Part shown: one piece after another, positions 1 to 5,119 of the stretch
Numbering within the stretch: position 1 is the stretch's first letter
Layout of the letters: every line of letters starts with the position of its first letter
Assembly: GCA_964452105.1 (NCBI GenBank)
Contig: CAYVLI010000023.1
Coordinates: forward strand, 1 to 5,119
Length of the DNA: 5,119 nucleotides
Direction of reading: 5' to 3'
DNA from: CAYVLI01 sp964452105 [NCBI: uncultured Nitrospinota bacterium]
GTDB taxonomy: Bacteria; JAUXIQ01
Made by a program: the position numbers and the translations under genes
Notes under the pieces: model-generated
Told to the model about the DNA's origin: nothing
Database searches by the model: none
What the model saw: the letters and a program-made list of their open reading frames with translations, nothing else

Positions 1-194
1 GTGTGGTCCACGTTGGTCCAGTTTACTATGTCCCTGGCCGGCTCCCACTGGCTCATGTCCTCGATTTTTTCGAAGTTGCTCTCTTTCCACATCCGGCGCC
101 AGAGAAGGCAGACTTTCTCTCTGATGTCGGGATTTGATATATCTCTAACGGCGGGAAACAGGTCCTCTATATATCCTTTCTCTTCCGGTTCCAT
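1..194 (-). CDS. Probable HD-domain phosphohydrolase, N-terminal 64 residues (cut by window edge)
   Basis: The reading frame starts at the ATG whose A is at 194 and stays open to the window edge, giving 64 complete codons. An AGGAGGT site at 203-209 lies 8 nt before the start, and a good promoter lies further upstream, so the start is well supported. The visible part is acidic and helical, with the pattern NPDIREKV...LWRRMWKESNFEKIEDM, and ends in W-T-N-V-D-H-T. This resembles the lead-in of small prokaryotic HD hydrolases, where a 'DxxLREKV..W..A...SG' helix precedes the first metal-binding His of the HD fold; His63 could be that residue. The family hydrolyses phosphoester bonds in nucleotides or related compounds, but no substrate can be inferred. 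The catalytic HD doublet would lie beyond the window, so the family call is tentative. The gene is transcribed away from fmdB. Confidence 0.5.
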   Translation of the reverse strand, partial: MEPEEKGYIEDLFPAVRDISNPDIREKVCLLWRRMWKESNFEKIEDMSQWEPARDIVNWTNVDH

Positions 195-234
195 GGGTTA
201 AAACCTCCTGTCTGGTTTCTGATTCAGTTTCCGA

Positions 235-264
235 ACTATAGCATGGCCTCCGCCCGCTTTTCAA
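235..264 (-). promoter_or_regulatory. Sigma-70-type promoter of the HD-domain gene
   Basis: On the minus strand TTGAAA (259-264) is followed after 18 nt by TATAGT (235-240). The bases TGC directly before the -10 box form an extended -10 element. Transcription would begin near 228, leaving a leader of about 34 nt that contains the AGGAGGT ribosome site. The match is by eye only, but both hexamers are good and the position is right. Confidence 0.55.
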
Positions 265-313
265 CTTCTTATACCCTGAGGGGGAGCTAATCGGAAGATT
301 CGATAATGCAGAT

Positions 314-347
314 TGGGTTAGCAAGTATGAACAAATTATGTTAAAAT
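314..347 (+). promoter_or_regulatory. Possible promoter region of the fmdB-like gene
   Basis: This AT-rich stretch in the divergent 222-base gap (195-416) has two overlapping weak candidates. One is TTGGGT (314-319), 17 nt, TATGTT (337-342). The other is TTAGCA (318-323), 18 nt, TAAAAT (342-347). Neither is a strong consensus match, and I cannot choose between them. The leader to the ATG at 417 would be about 60-70 nt. Apart from this and the opposing promoter at 235-264, I see nothing else in the gap. Confidence 0.3.
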
Positions 348-416
348 AATATTAGTTTTACAAGAGGGTGCTTCAAGGCTGTGTAGCTGCTTCAGGATAT
401 ACTGAGGATTTAAGGT

Positions 417-749
417 ATGCCTATTTACGAATATGAGTGCAAGCCCTGCGGGGTCAAATTCAGCAAGCTGGTCATGTCCATATCCAAACCTTCCAGGGTA
501 ACCTGTCCCAGGTGCGGCGGGGGGAAGGTGAAGCGGGTGATTTCCAGGGTGAGGTACCACAGGTCCGAGGCGGACCGCATGGATGAATTTAACACTTCCA
601 AACCCAGGGACGAGAGTTTCTATAAGGACAGCCGCAACATAGGCCTGTGGGCCAAGAAGAGGGCCAAAGAAATGGGAGCAGACCTGGGTCCTCAGTTCGA
701 TGAGGTGGTGGACAAAGCTCGCTCCGGAGAGATTCTGGAGGATTTATAG
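417..749 (+). CDS. FmdB-family zinc-ribbon protein with C-terminal extension
   Basis: The 110-residue protein begins MPIYEYECKPCG, the hallmark start of the FmdB/putative regulatory zinc-ribbon family. The two knuckles are Cys8-x2-Cys11 and Cys30-x2-Cys33, which would bind one zinc. The ribbon covers about residues 1-44. The remaining 65 or so residues are charged, with conserved-looking pieces FYKDSRNIGLWAKKRAKEMG (about 68-87) and a tail ending in SGEILEDL. The family was named from an open reading frame near formamide/acetamide genes; its molecular role is unsettled, and 'regulatory' is a label rather than a demonstrated function. The start is supported by GAGG at 404-407, 9 nt before the ATG. 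It is a single gene, divergent from the HD gene and convergent with the tatA-like gene. The family call is firm; function is not inferred. Confidence 0.85.
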   Translation: MPIYEYECKPCGVKFSKLVMSISKPSRVTCPRCGGGKVKRVISRVRYHRSEADRMDEFNTSKPRDESFYKDSRNIGLWAKKRAKEMGADLGPQFDEVVDKARSGEILEDL

Positions 750-764
750 GTAATCTATTTGAGT

Positions 765-783
765 AAAGGTCGGCTGACCTTTT
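765..783. terminator. Small hairpin between the convergent fmdB-like and tatA-like genes
   Basis: AAAGGTC (765-771), the loop GGCT, then GACCTTT (776-782) form a perfect 7-bp stem with a 4-nt loop. One further T follows at 783. The hairpin lies 16 nt after the fmdB-like stop and 10 nt beyond the tatA-like stop, so it may serve both genes. The T-tract is largely inside the stem, so termination strength is doubtful. Confidence 0.45.
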
Positions 784-792
784 CGATAATGC

Positions 793-1110
793 TTACTTGC
801 CCAGGAATCTGGTAAAGCGGCGTAACTGAGAGGTGGTCTGAGAAATCCGCTTGGCTTTGTTTAATCCGGGGATGTCATCCAGTTCACGCTTTATCTCAGC
901 CAGCGGGTCCAGGCTCTGAGCATCCTCTTTCTCTTTCACGGATACAGAATCCGTAACGTCTTCTTTGACTTTGGCCACGTTGTCTTTTACTTCCCTTATA
1001 CTTTTACCCAGCTTTTTACCCGCTTCGGCAGGGCTTCTGCCTGTGAGCATGAAAAAAACAACGGCGATCACACCCACCACCACCAGTTCCTGTGGTCCTA
1101 TGCCAAACAT
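793..1110 (-). CDS. tatA: TatA/E-like twin-arginine translocase subunit
   Basis: The 105-residue protein starts MFGIGPQELVVV, typical of TatA/TatB proteins of the Sec-independent (Tat) pathway, which exports folded proteins carrying twin-arginine signals. A single hydrophobic segment spans about residues 8-22. It is followed by an amphipathic, lysine-rich helix (about 26-52, including GKKLGKSIREVK) and a charged, probably disordered tail. This is the family architecture: a short periplasmic N-terminus, one transmembrane helix, then a helix lying along the cytoplasmic membrane face. The usual Phe-Gly hinge (FGPxxLP) is not intact; the segment reads FFMLTGRSP. An AGAGG site at 1117-1121 lies 6 nt before the ATG. 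Assignment to TatA rather than TatB is not certain from sequence alone; the length and tail suit either. No tatC is in the window, so the gene stands alone here. Confidence 0.8.
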   Translation of the reverse strand: MFGIGPQELVVVGVIAVVFFMLTGRSPAEAGKKLGKSIREVKDNVAKVKEDVTDSVSVKEKEDAQSLDPLAEIKRELDDIPGLNKAKRISQTTSQLRRFTRFLGK

Positions 1111-1158
1111 AGATTGCCTCTACATGCAGATGGTAATTGAAAGTTTAATATATTTCGT

Positions 1159-1188
1159 ATATTATCAGGAAATTATGTAATCCTTCAA
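1159..1188 (-). promoter_or_regulatory. Candidate sigma-70 promoter of the tatA-like gene
   Basis: On the minus strand TTGAAG (1183-1188) is followed after 18 nt by TAATAT (1159-1164). An alternative -10 box, GATAAT, overlaps it with a 16-nt spacer. The start point would be near 1152, giving a leader of about 42 nt. In the same 204-base gap I found no convincing promoter pointing toward the FBP gene. Confidence 0.4.
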
Positions 1189-1314
1189 GCCTTTTCGATG
1201 TATTTTATCATTATATTTTGAATAGCTGTTCTTGCGAAGTTCGGCTTCTGTGAGCAATTTTCATAAGGACGATTGAAAGCTGCTGCCAAATATAAACGCA
1301 CAGGGAGGTGTTTG

Positions 1315-2421
1315 ATGACATCAGAGAAGATCACACTCAGCGTAATAAAAGCTGATGTGGGCGGTTTCGTGGGTCACTCCACTATGCATCCCGATTTGAT
1401 GAAGACCGCAGAAGAATGTCTCCAGATAGCGAAGGAAAAGGGCACGCTGGTGGATTTCCGGGTAATGCACTGCGGCGACGATCTGGAGCTTATCACTACT
1501 CACAAAATGGGTGAAGAGAGCGAAGAAATCCATCAGCTTGCCTGGGATACGTTTGTCAGTTGTACGGAAGTGGCCAAGGTCCTCAAGCTATACGGGGCGG
1601 GGCAGGATCTGCTTGCGGACGCTTTCAGCGGCAACATCAAGGGCCTGGGGCCGGGCTGCGCCGAGATGGAAATCGAGGAACGCAAGAGCGAACCCATAGT
1701 GGTGTTCATGGCAGATAAAACCTCGCCCGGGGCCTGGAACCTGCCTCTCTTCCGGATGTTTGCCGACCCTTTCAACACCGCGGGCCTGGTCATCGACCCC
1801 GGTTGCCACGGGGGCTATCAATTCGAAGTCCTTGACGCAAAACAGAATATGACCATAGACATGGTATGCCCCGAGGAGATGTACGACCTTCTGGCCTTCC
1901 TCGGCGCTCACAGCAGGTTCATGGTCAACCGGGTTTACCGCCGCAGCGATGGAGAGGTGGCCGCAGATGCGTCTGTTCAGAAGCTGAGTTACATAGCGGG
2001 GAAGTATGTCGGCAAGGACGACCCGGTATTGATAGTCCGTGCGCAGGCGGGTTTCCCGGCGCTTGGAGAAGTGCTGGAGCCGTTCGCCTTCCCGCACATC
2101 GTAGAGGGCTGGATGCGCGGCTCTCATCACGGCCCCCTTATGCCCGTCGGTTTCGATGATGCGACTCCGGCGCGATTCGATGGGCCTCCGAGAGTAATCG
2201 CCGCAGGTTTCCAGCTCGCCAACGGCACGCTGGTGGGGCCGGTGGACCTGTTAAAGGACAAGAGCTTCGACCCTGCCAGGGATAAGGCAAATGAGATAGG
2301 AGAGTACCTGAGGAGGCACGGCCCCTTTGAGCCGCACAGGCTGCCCCTTGAACAGATGGAGTACACCACAATGCCGGGCATCATGGAGAAGCTGAAGGAC
2401 CGCTTCGTGCAGCATACCTGA
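1315..2421 (+). CDS. fbp: Fructose-1,6-bisphosphate aldolase/phosphatase (archaeal-type, bifunctional)
   Basis: This cytoplasmic gluconeogenic enzyme condenses DHAP and glyceraldehyde-3-phosphate to fructose-1,6-bisphosphate and then removes the C1 phosphate to give fructose-6-phosphate. The 368-residue protein has the family length and begins MTSEKITLSVIKADVGG. By-eye comparison with the Sulfolobus tokodaii enzyme (offset about +2) places the Mg ligands at Asp13, His21, Asp55, Asp56, Gln97, Asp134, Asp235 and Asp236. The Schiff-base lysine of the aldolase step is Lys234, in KYVGKDDP with Tyr231. The late tyrosine involved in substrate binding is Tyr350. All are present, so both activities are expected. 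I chose the ATG at 1315 because GGAGG (1304-1308) lies 6 nt before it and family members start at this point. A TTG at 1273 would add 14 residues with no good ribosome site. The gene stands alone and is followed by a palindromic terminator. Confidence 0.95.
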   Translation: MTSEKITLSVIKADVGGFVGHSTMHPDLMKTAEECLQIAKEKGTLVDFRVMHCGDDLELITTHKMGEESEEIHQLAWDTFVSCTEVAKVLKLYGAGQDLLADAFSGNIKGLGPGCAEMEIEERKSEPIVVFMADKTSPGAWNLPLFRMFADPFNTAGLVIDPGCHGGYQFEVLDAKQNMTIDMVCPEEMYDLLAFLGAHSRFMVNRVYRRSDGEVAADASVQKLSYIAGKYVGKDDPVLIVRAQAGFPALGEVLEPFAFPHIVEGWMRGSHHGPLMPVGFDDATPARFDGPPRVIAAGFQLANGTLVGPVDLLKDKSFDPARDKANEIGEYLRRHGPFEPHRLPLEQMEYTTMPGIMEKLKDRFVQHT

Positions 2422-2449
2422 TACAATTGACGCTGAATTTGATATGTGC

Positions 2450-2477
2450 GTAGGGGCGTATTGCAATACGCCCCTAC
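2450..2477. repeat. Perfect 28-bp palindrome of GTAGGGGCG type, probable dispersed repeat
   Basis: GTAGGGGCGTATTG (2450-2463) is followed immediately by its exact reverse complement (2464-2477), with no spacer. Palindromes whose ends read GTAGGGGCG/CGCCCCTAC recur as short intergenic (REP- or MITE-like) elements in various bacterial genomes, which is general recollection rather than a search result. Its place between two convergent genes, with G/C-rich ends unlike the surrounding AT-rich spacer, fits an inserted repeat that now also acts as a transcription terminator. Confidence 0.7.
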
Positions 2478-2483
2478 ATTTTT
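2450..2483 (+). terminator. Rho-independent terminator of fbp formed by the palindrome
   Basis: As RNA, the palindrome folds into a stem of about 12 bp with a TGCA tetraloop. It is followed by A and five Ts (2479-2483), and it begins 28 nt after the fbp stop codon. Read on the other strand the stem has no T-run, so it is less likely to stop transcription arriving from the superoxide dismutase gene. Confidence 0.7.
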
Positions 2484-2496
2484 GTTGCTGTATTTG

Positions 2497-3087
2497 TTAT
2501 TTCAGACGGGCTTCCACAGCCTTCCAGTCTATGTTGGCGCAGAAGTCTTCAATGTACTGAGCGCGCTGAGTGGGTTTCAGATATACGGCGAAGGCGTGCT
2601 CCCAGACGTCCATAACCAGAAGCGGATTAAAACCGACGGGGTTGCCGTCTTCGTGCAGGTTTATCCAGTGTACGCTGAGGTTCCCGCTGACGGTATCCTG
2701 GTAGAGTATAGTCCAGCCCACTCCACGCATGGCAGCCGTTTTGGTGAAATGGTTCTGGAAGTTGTCCCATCCGTCGAAGTCGTCTTCTATGGCTTTCTTT
2801 ATTTTTGGCGCATCGTCAGGGTTCCCCCCGCTGCCGGACATATTATCGAAGTATAGCTCGTGCAGGCGCATGCCGTTGTATTCGAAGCCCAGTCTGCGAA
2901 CCAGTTCGCTGTATTCGGGGCTGCCTGCGTTCCCGCCCTTGACTATCTCCGAGATTTTATCCCGTAAGATGTTGGTGTTTTTAACGTAACCCGCATAAAG
3001 CTTGAGGTGTTCGGCTATCTGGTCCTCGGTAATCTTTTTAAGGCCGGTCAGATTAAACTTTTTCTCCTCGAAATGCTTTACTGGCAT
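2497..3087 (-). CDS. sodA: Fe/Mn-type superoxide dismutase
   Basis: This cytoplasmic enzyme dismutates superoxide to oxygen and hydrogen peroxide; no signal peptide is seen. The protein has 196 residues, the usual family length. The N-terminal helical hairpin contains His27 (EHLKLYAGYVKNTN) and His76 (NGMRLHELYF). The C-terminal alpha/beta domain contains MRGVGWTILYQD (120-131) and DVWEHA with Asp160 and His164. These are the four metal ligands. In place of the common 'HH..KHH..Y' first-helix motif it has the shorter EHLKLYAGYV form, which I recall from a subfamily in anaerobes. Gly72 lies four residues before His76 as in Mn enzymes, and His145 appears to occupy the place of the active-site Gln, so the metal cannot be assigned. 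GGAGG at 3095-3099, 7 nt before the ATG, fixes the start. In an anaerobe its role would be protection during oxygen exposure. Confidence 0.93.
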   Translation of the reverse strand: MPVKHFEEKKFNLTGLKKITEDQIAEHLKLYAGYVKNTNILRDKISEIVKGGNAGSPEYSELVRRLGFEYNGMRLHELYFDNMSGSGGNPDDAPKIKKAIEDDFDGWDNFQNHFTKTAAMRGVGWTILYQDTVSGNLSVHWINLHEDGNPVGFNPLLVMDVWEHAFAVYLKPTQRAQYIEDFCANIDWKAVEARLK

Positions 3088-3140
3088 TTGTATTCCTCCC
3101 TCTTAGTAATGGTCCGAATTTACCCGGAAATAAAGAATTG

Positions 3141-3183
3141 ATTATCATTGGATAGATATATTACCACGCTGATAATAAATCAA
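3141..3183 (-). promoter_or_regulatory. Candidate sod promoter with Fur-like TGATAAT half-sites
   Basis: On the minus strand TTGATT (3178-3183), 17 nt, TATATC (3155-3160) is a plausible promoter, with a start point near 3148. Two copies of the heptamer TGATAAT lie in it in opposite orientation. One is on the plus strand at 3170-3176, inside the spacer. The other is on the minus strand at 3141-3147, at about +1. TGATAAT is the half-site of the Fur 7-1-7 operator, and the minus copy sits in AATGATAATCA, which matches 11 consecutive consensus bases. Regulation by a Fur-family or other metal-responsive repressor is an inference. Confidence 0.4.
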
Positions 3184-3201
3184 CGCGTGATTAAAATTCA
3201 G

Positions 3202-3241
3202 GGCCGGGTCCCCGTCTCACATAGATTTTGAGGACCCGGCC
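3202..3241 (-). terminator. GC-rich hairpin downstream of glnA, probable terminator
   Basis: GGCCGGGTCC (3202-3211) and GGACCCGGCC (3232-3241) are exact inverted repeats of 10 bp around a 20-nt loop. On the glnA strand the stem is followed, after about 5 nt, by a TTTT run within TGAATTTTAA. The stem is strong but the U-tract is short and displaced, so termination is likely rather than certain. It lies 37 nt past the glnA stop. Confidence 0.5.
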
Positions 3242-3248
3242 TGCGCTG

Positions 3249-3265
3249 AGCATAAAGGTTATGCT
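3249..3265 (-). terminator. Short AT-rich hairpin directly after glnA
   Basis: AGCATAA (3249-3255) and TTATGCT (3259-3265) pair perfectly over 7 bp around a 3-nt loop. The hairpin lies 12 nt after the glnA stop codon and just before the larger GC-rich stem. No T-run follows, so alone it is unlikely to terminate; it may cap the mRNA end or act with its neighbour. Confidence 0.35.
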
Positions 3266-3277
3266 ATTCCAGGAAGT

Positions 3278-4693
3278 TTACAGGTCGAAGTAGAGAGCGA
3301 ACTCGTAAGGATGCGGCCGTATGCGCACCTGATCCACCTCAACCTTTCTCTTATACTCGAGCCAGGTCTTGATGACGTCAGGCGTGAACACATCCCCCTT
3401 TAGCAGGAACTCATGATCCGCTTCAAGGGCGTTTAGCACTTCCGTCAGGCTTCCCGGCGTGGACTTCACGTTTTTGGCCGCTTCCGGTTCCAGGTCGTAC
3501 AGATTGCGGTCGATGGGGTCCGGCGGAAGAATCTTATTCTGTATGCCATCCAGGCCTGCCATGAGCAAGGCTGAGAAGGCAAGATATCCGTTACATGAGG
3601 GGTCGGGCGGGCGGTACTCGAGGCGTTTCGCTTTCTCGCTCCTGGAGTAAGCTGGTATGCGCACGCAGGCGCTTCTGTTTCGCTGCGAATAGATGAGGTT
3701 TATGGGGGCTTCGTATCCTGGCACGAGGCGGCGATAGGAATTGGTAGTGGGTGCGCAGAGGGCCAGCAGCGCCGGAGTGTGGTGGAGCAGACCTCCGATA
3801 TAGTGAAGCGCCGCCTGGCTTAGGTCTCCGTATCCACCAGGTTCAAAGAAGAGGTTTTTTCCGTTTTTCCACAGGCTCTGATGGGTATGCATGCCTGAGC
3901 CATTGTCCATGAAGATGGGTTTGGGCATGAAGGTGGCCGTCTTACCCTTCTTGCGCGCTATGTTTTTGACCACGTACTTGAATTTGATCAGGTTGTCCGC
4001 GGTTTTAACCAGAGTGTCGAAACGGATATCTATCTCGCCCTGGCCGGCGGTACCCACCTCATGATGGTGAACCTCAGATTCCACTCCCACCAATCCCAGC
4101 GTCTGCATCATTTCTGAGCGCAGATCCTGATAGGTATCCATTGGAGGCACGGGGAAATAGCCTTCCTTGTAGCGTGGTTTATAGCCGAGGTTCGGCTTTT
4201 CATCTTTGCCGCTGTTCCAGAAGCCCTCCACGGAGTCCAGGAAGTAGTAACCCTGGTTGTAGGTCTGGTCGAATCTGATGTCGTCGAAGATGTAAAATTC
4301 GGCTTCGGGCCCGAAATAAGCTGTATCGCCGATGCCGGTGGAAATAAGGTAATTTTCGGCCTTCATGGCTATGTATCGAGGGTCTCGCGAGTAGAGCTCC
4401 AGCGTGACGGGGTCCTTTACATTGCAGATCATGCTCAGTGTGGGCATCGAGGTGAACGGGTCCAGAAAAGCGCTCTCCGGGTCCGGGATGAGGAGCATGT
4501 CGCTCTCGTCTATGGACTGGAAGCCGCGGATGCTCGACCCGTCAAACCCCACGCCTTCCTCGAAAAGATCTTCATTGAGTTCTTTTACGGACATGGAAAA
4601 ATGCTGCCATATTCCGGGCAGGTCCATGAACTTCAGGTCTACTATCTGGACGTCGTTCTCCCGGGTGTACCGGATGACTTCCTCTCTTGTCAT
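3278..4693 (-). CDS. glnA: Glutamine synthetase, type I (GSI-beta)
   Basis: Glutamine synthetase makes glutamine from glutamate, ammonium and ATP, the main entry of ammonium into metabolism, acting as a cytoplasmic dodecamer. The protein has 471 residues, as usual for GSI. The N-terminal beta-grasp domain carries FDGSSIRGF (50-58, with Asp51). The catalytic domain has the metal ligands Glu130 and Glu132 (GPEAEF), Glu212, Glu220, His269 (NGSGMH) and Glu359. It also has the flap residue Glu328 and the substrate arginines Arg340, Arg346 and Arg361. NLYDL with Tyr399 is the adenylylation site, and the length and C-terminal region match the beta subtype, regulated by adenylylation, rather than the alpha subtype of Gram-positives. 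A GGAGGAG site at 4696-4702 precedes the ATG closely. It lies 55 nt downstream of glnB and is probably cotranscribed with it, with a possible internal promoter. No residue of the active site is missing. Confidence 0.97.
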   Translation of the reverse strand: MTREEVIRYTRENDVQIVDLKFMDLPGIWQHFSMSVKELNEDLFEEGVGFDGSSIRGFQSIDESDMLLIPDPESAFLDPFTSMPTLSMICNVKDPVTLELYSRDPRYIAMKAENYLISTGIGDTAYFGPEAEFYIFDDIRFDQTYNQGYYFLDSVEGFWNSGKDEKPNLGYKPRYKEGYFPVPPMDTYQDLRSEMMQTLGLVGVESEVHHHEVGTAGQGEIDIRFDTLVKTADNLIKFKYVVKNIARKKGKTATFMPKPIFMDNGSGMHTHQSLWKNGKNLFFEPGGYGDLSQAALHYIGGLLHHTPALLALCAPTTNSYRRLVPGYEAPINLIYSQRNRSACVRIPAYSRSEKAKRLEYRPPDPSCNGYLAFSALLMAGLDGIQNKILPPDPIDRNLYDLEPEAAKNVKSTPGSLTEVLNALEADHEFLLKGDVFTPDVIKTWLEYKRKVEVDQVRIRPHPYEFALYFDL

Positions 4694-4713
4694 TTCTCCT
4701 CCAAGCAGCTTTG

Positions 4714-4741
4714 TGTATAATCGGGTTTATGATGCAGGCAA
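4714..4741 (-). promoter_or_regulatory. Possible internal promoter for glnA in the glnB-glnA gap
   Basis: On the minus strand TTGCCT (4736-4741), 16 nt, TATACA (4714-4719) lies in the 55-nt gap, with a start near 4707, just ahead of the GGAGGAG site. It could allow glnA expression above that of glnB. I see no convincing NtrC or GlnR operator. The match is moderate and the leader would be very short. Confidence 0.27.
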
Positions 4742-4748
4742 TGGGACT

Positions 4749-5117
<369 letters not shown>

Positions 5118-5119
5118 TT

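Noticed and set aside
299-792. Direct repeat TTCGATAATGC at 299-309 and 782-792.
   Set aside because: An 11-base match is expected a few times by chance in 5 kb. The copies lie in unrelated settings and do not extend.
1229-1259. Imperfect hairpin (TTGC-GAAG...CTTC...GCAA) in the leader region of the FBP gene, considered as a riboswitch or attenuator.
   Set aside because: The arms are only 4 bp each with an asymmetric bulge, no T-run follows, and nothing resembles a known riboswitch.
1273-1314. A TTG codon in frame 42 bases upstream of the FBP aldolase/phosphatase ATG, giving a 382-residue protein.
   Set aside because: The ATG at 1315 has a strong GGAGG site 6 nt upstream and matches where family members start. 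The extra residues (MKAAAKYKRTGRCL) overlap that ribosome site and look non-conserved.
1588-2130. 180-codon open frame on the minus strand inside the FBP gene.
   Set aside because: It is antisense to a fully conserved enzyme, has no recognisable domain and reflects codon composition of the real gene.
2446-2856. Long open frame of 136 codons on the plus strand opposite the superoxide dismutase gene.
   Set aside because: It is antisense to a complete SOD with all ligands, begins inside the palindrome and shows no family resemblance. It is a shadow frame.

Overview
The window is ordinary chromosomal housekeeping DNA from a bacterium, with mid-range base composition and strong Shine-Dalgarno sites before every gene. 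It holds seven genes, one of them cut by the left edge. An archaeal-type fructose-1,6-bisphosphate aldolase/phosphatase sits beside a bacterial glnB-glnA pair, an FmdB-type zinc ribbon, a Tat subunit and an Fe/Mn superoxide dismutase. There is also a GTAGGGGCG-type palindromic repeat. Together these suggest a deep-branching anaerobe, with Chloroflexota (Dehalococcoidia-like) my best guess. That placement is an inference from gene content and style, not a demonstrated assignment.

Layout from left to right: (1) 1-194, minus strand, the N-terminal part of a probable HD-domain phosphohydrolase with a good promoter. (2) 417-749, plus strand, an FmdB-family zinc-ribbon protein with a C-terminal extension. 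It converges on (3) 793-1110, minus strand, a TatA/E-like Sec-independent translocase subunit; a small shared hairpin lies between them. (4) 1315-2421, plus strand, bifunctional FBP aldolase/phosphatase, divergent from tatA. A perfect 28-bp palindrome followed by a T-run separates it from the convergent (5) 2497-3087, minus strand, Fe/Mn superoxide dismutase, whose promoter region carries Fur-like TGATAAT half-sites. (6) 3278-4693, minus strand, glutamine synthetase type I, followed by two tandem hairpins. (7) 4749-5087, minus strand, nitrogen regulatory protein PII, lying 55 nt upstream of glnA and probably cotranscribed with it.

Functionally the clear unit is glnB-glnA, which covers ammonium assimilation and its signalling protein. 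Both classical modification tyrosines are present (Tyr51 of PII, Tyr399 of GS). The other genes are single transcription units: gluconeogenesis (FBPA/P), oxidative-stress defence (SOD), folded-protein export (TatA-like) and two less defined proteins. No intergenic gap exceeds 222 bases. I saw no RNA gene, CRISPR array, insertion sequence or phage gene, and no multi-gene system that looks undescribed. The points worth a second look are small: the palindrome, the sod operator region, an atypical TatA hinge, the SOD metal-site residues and the bifunctional FBPase.
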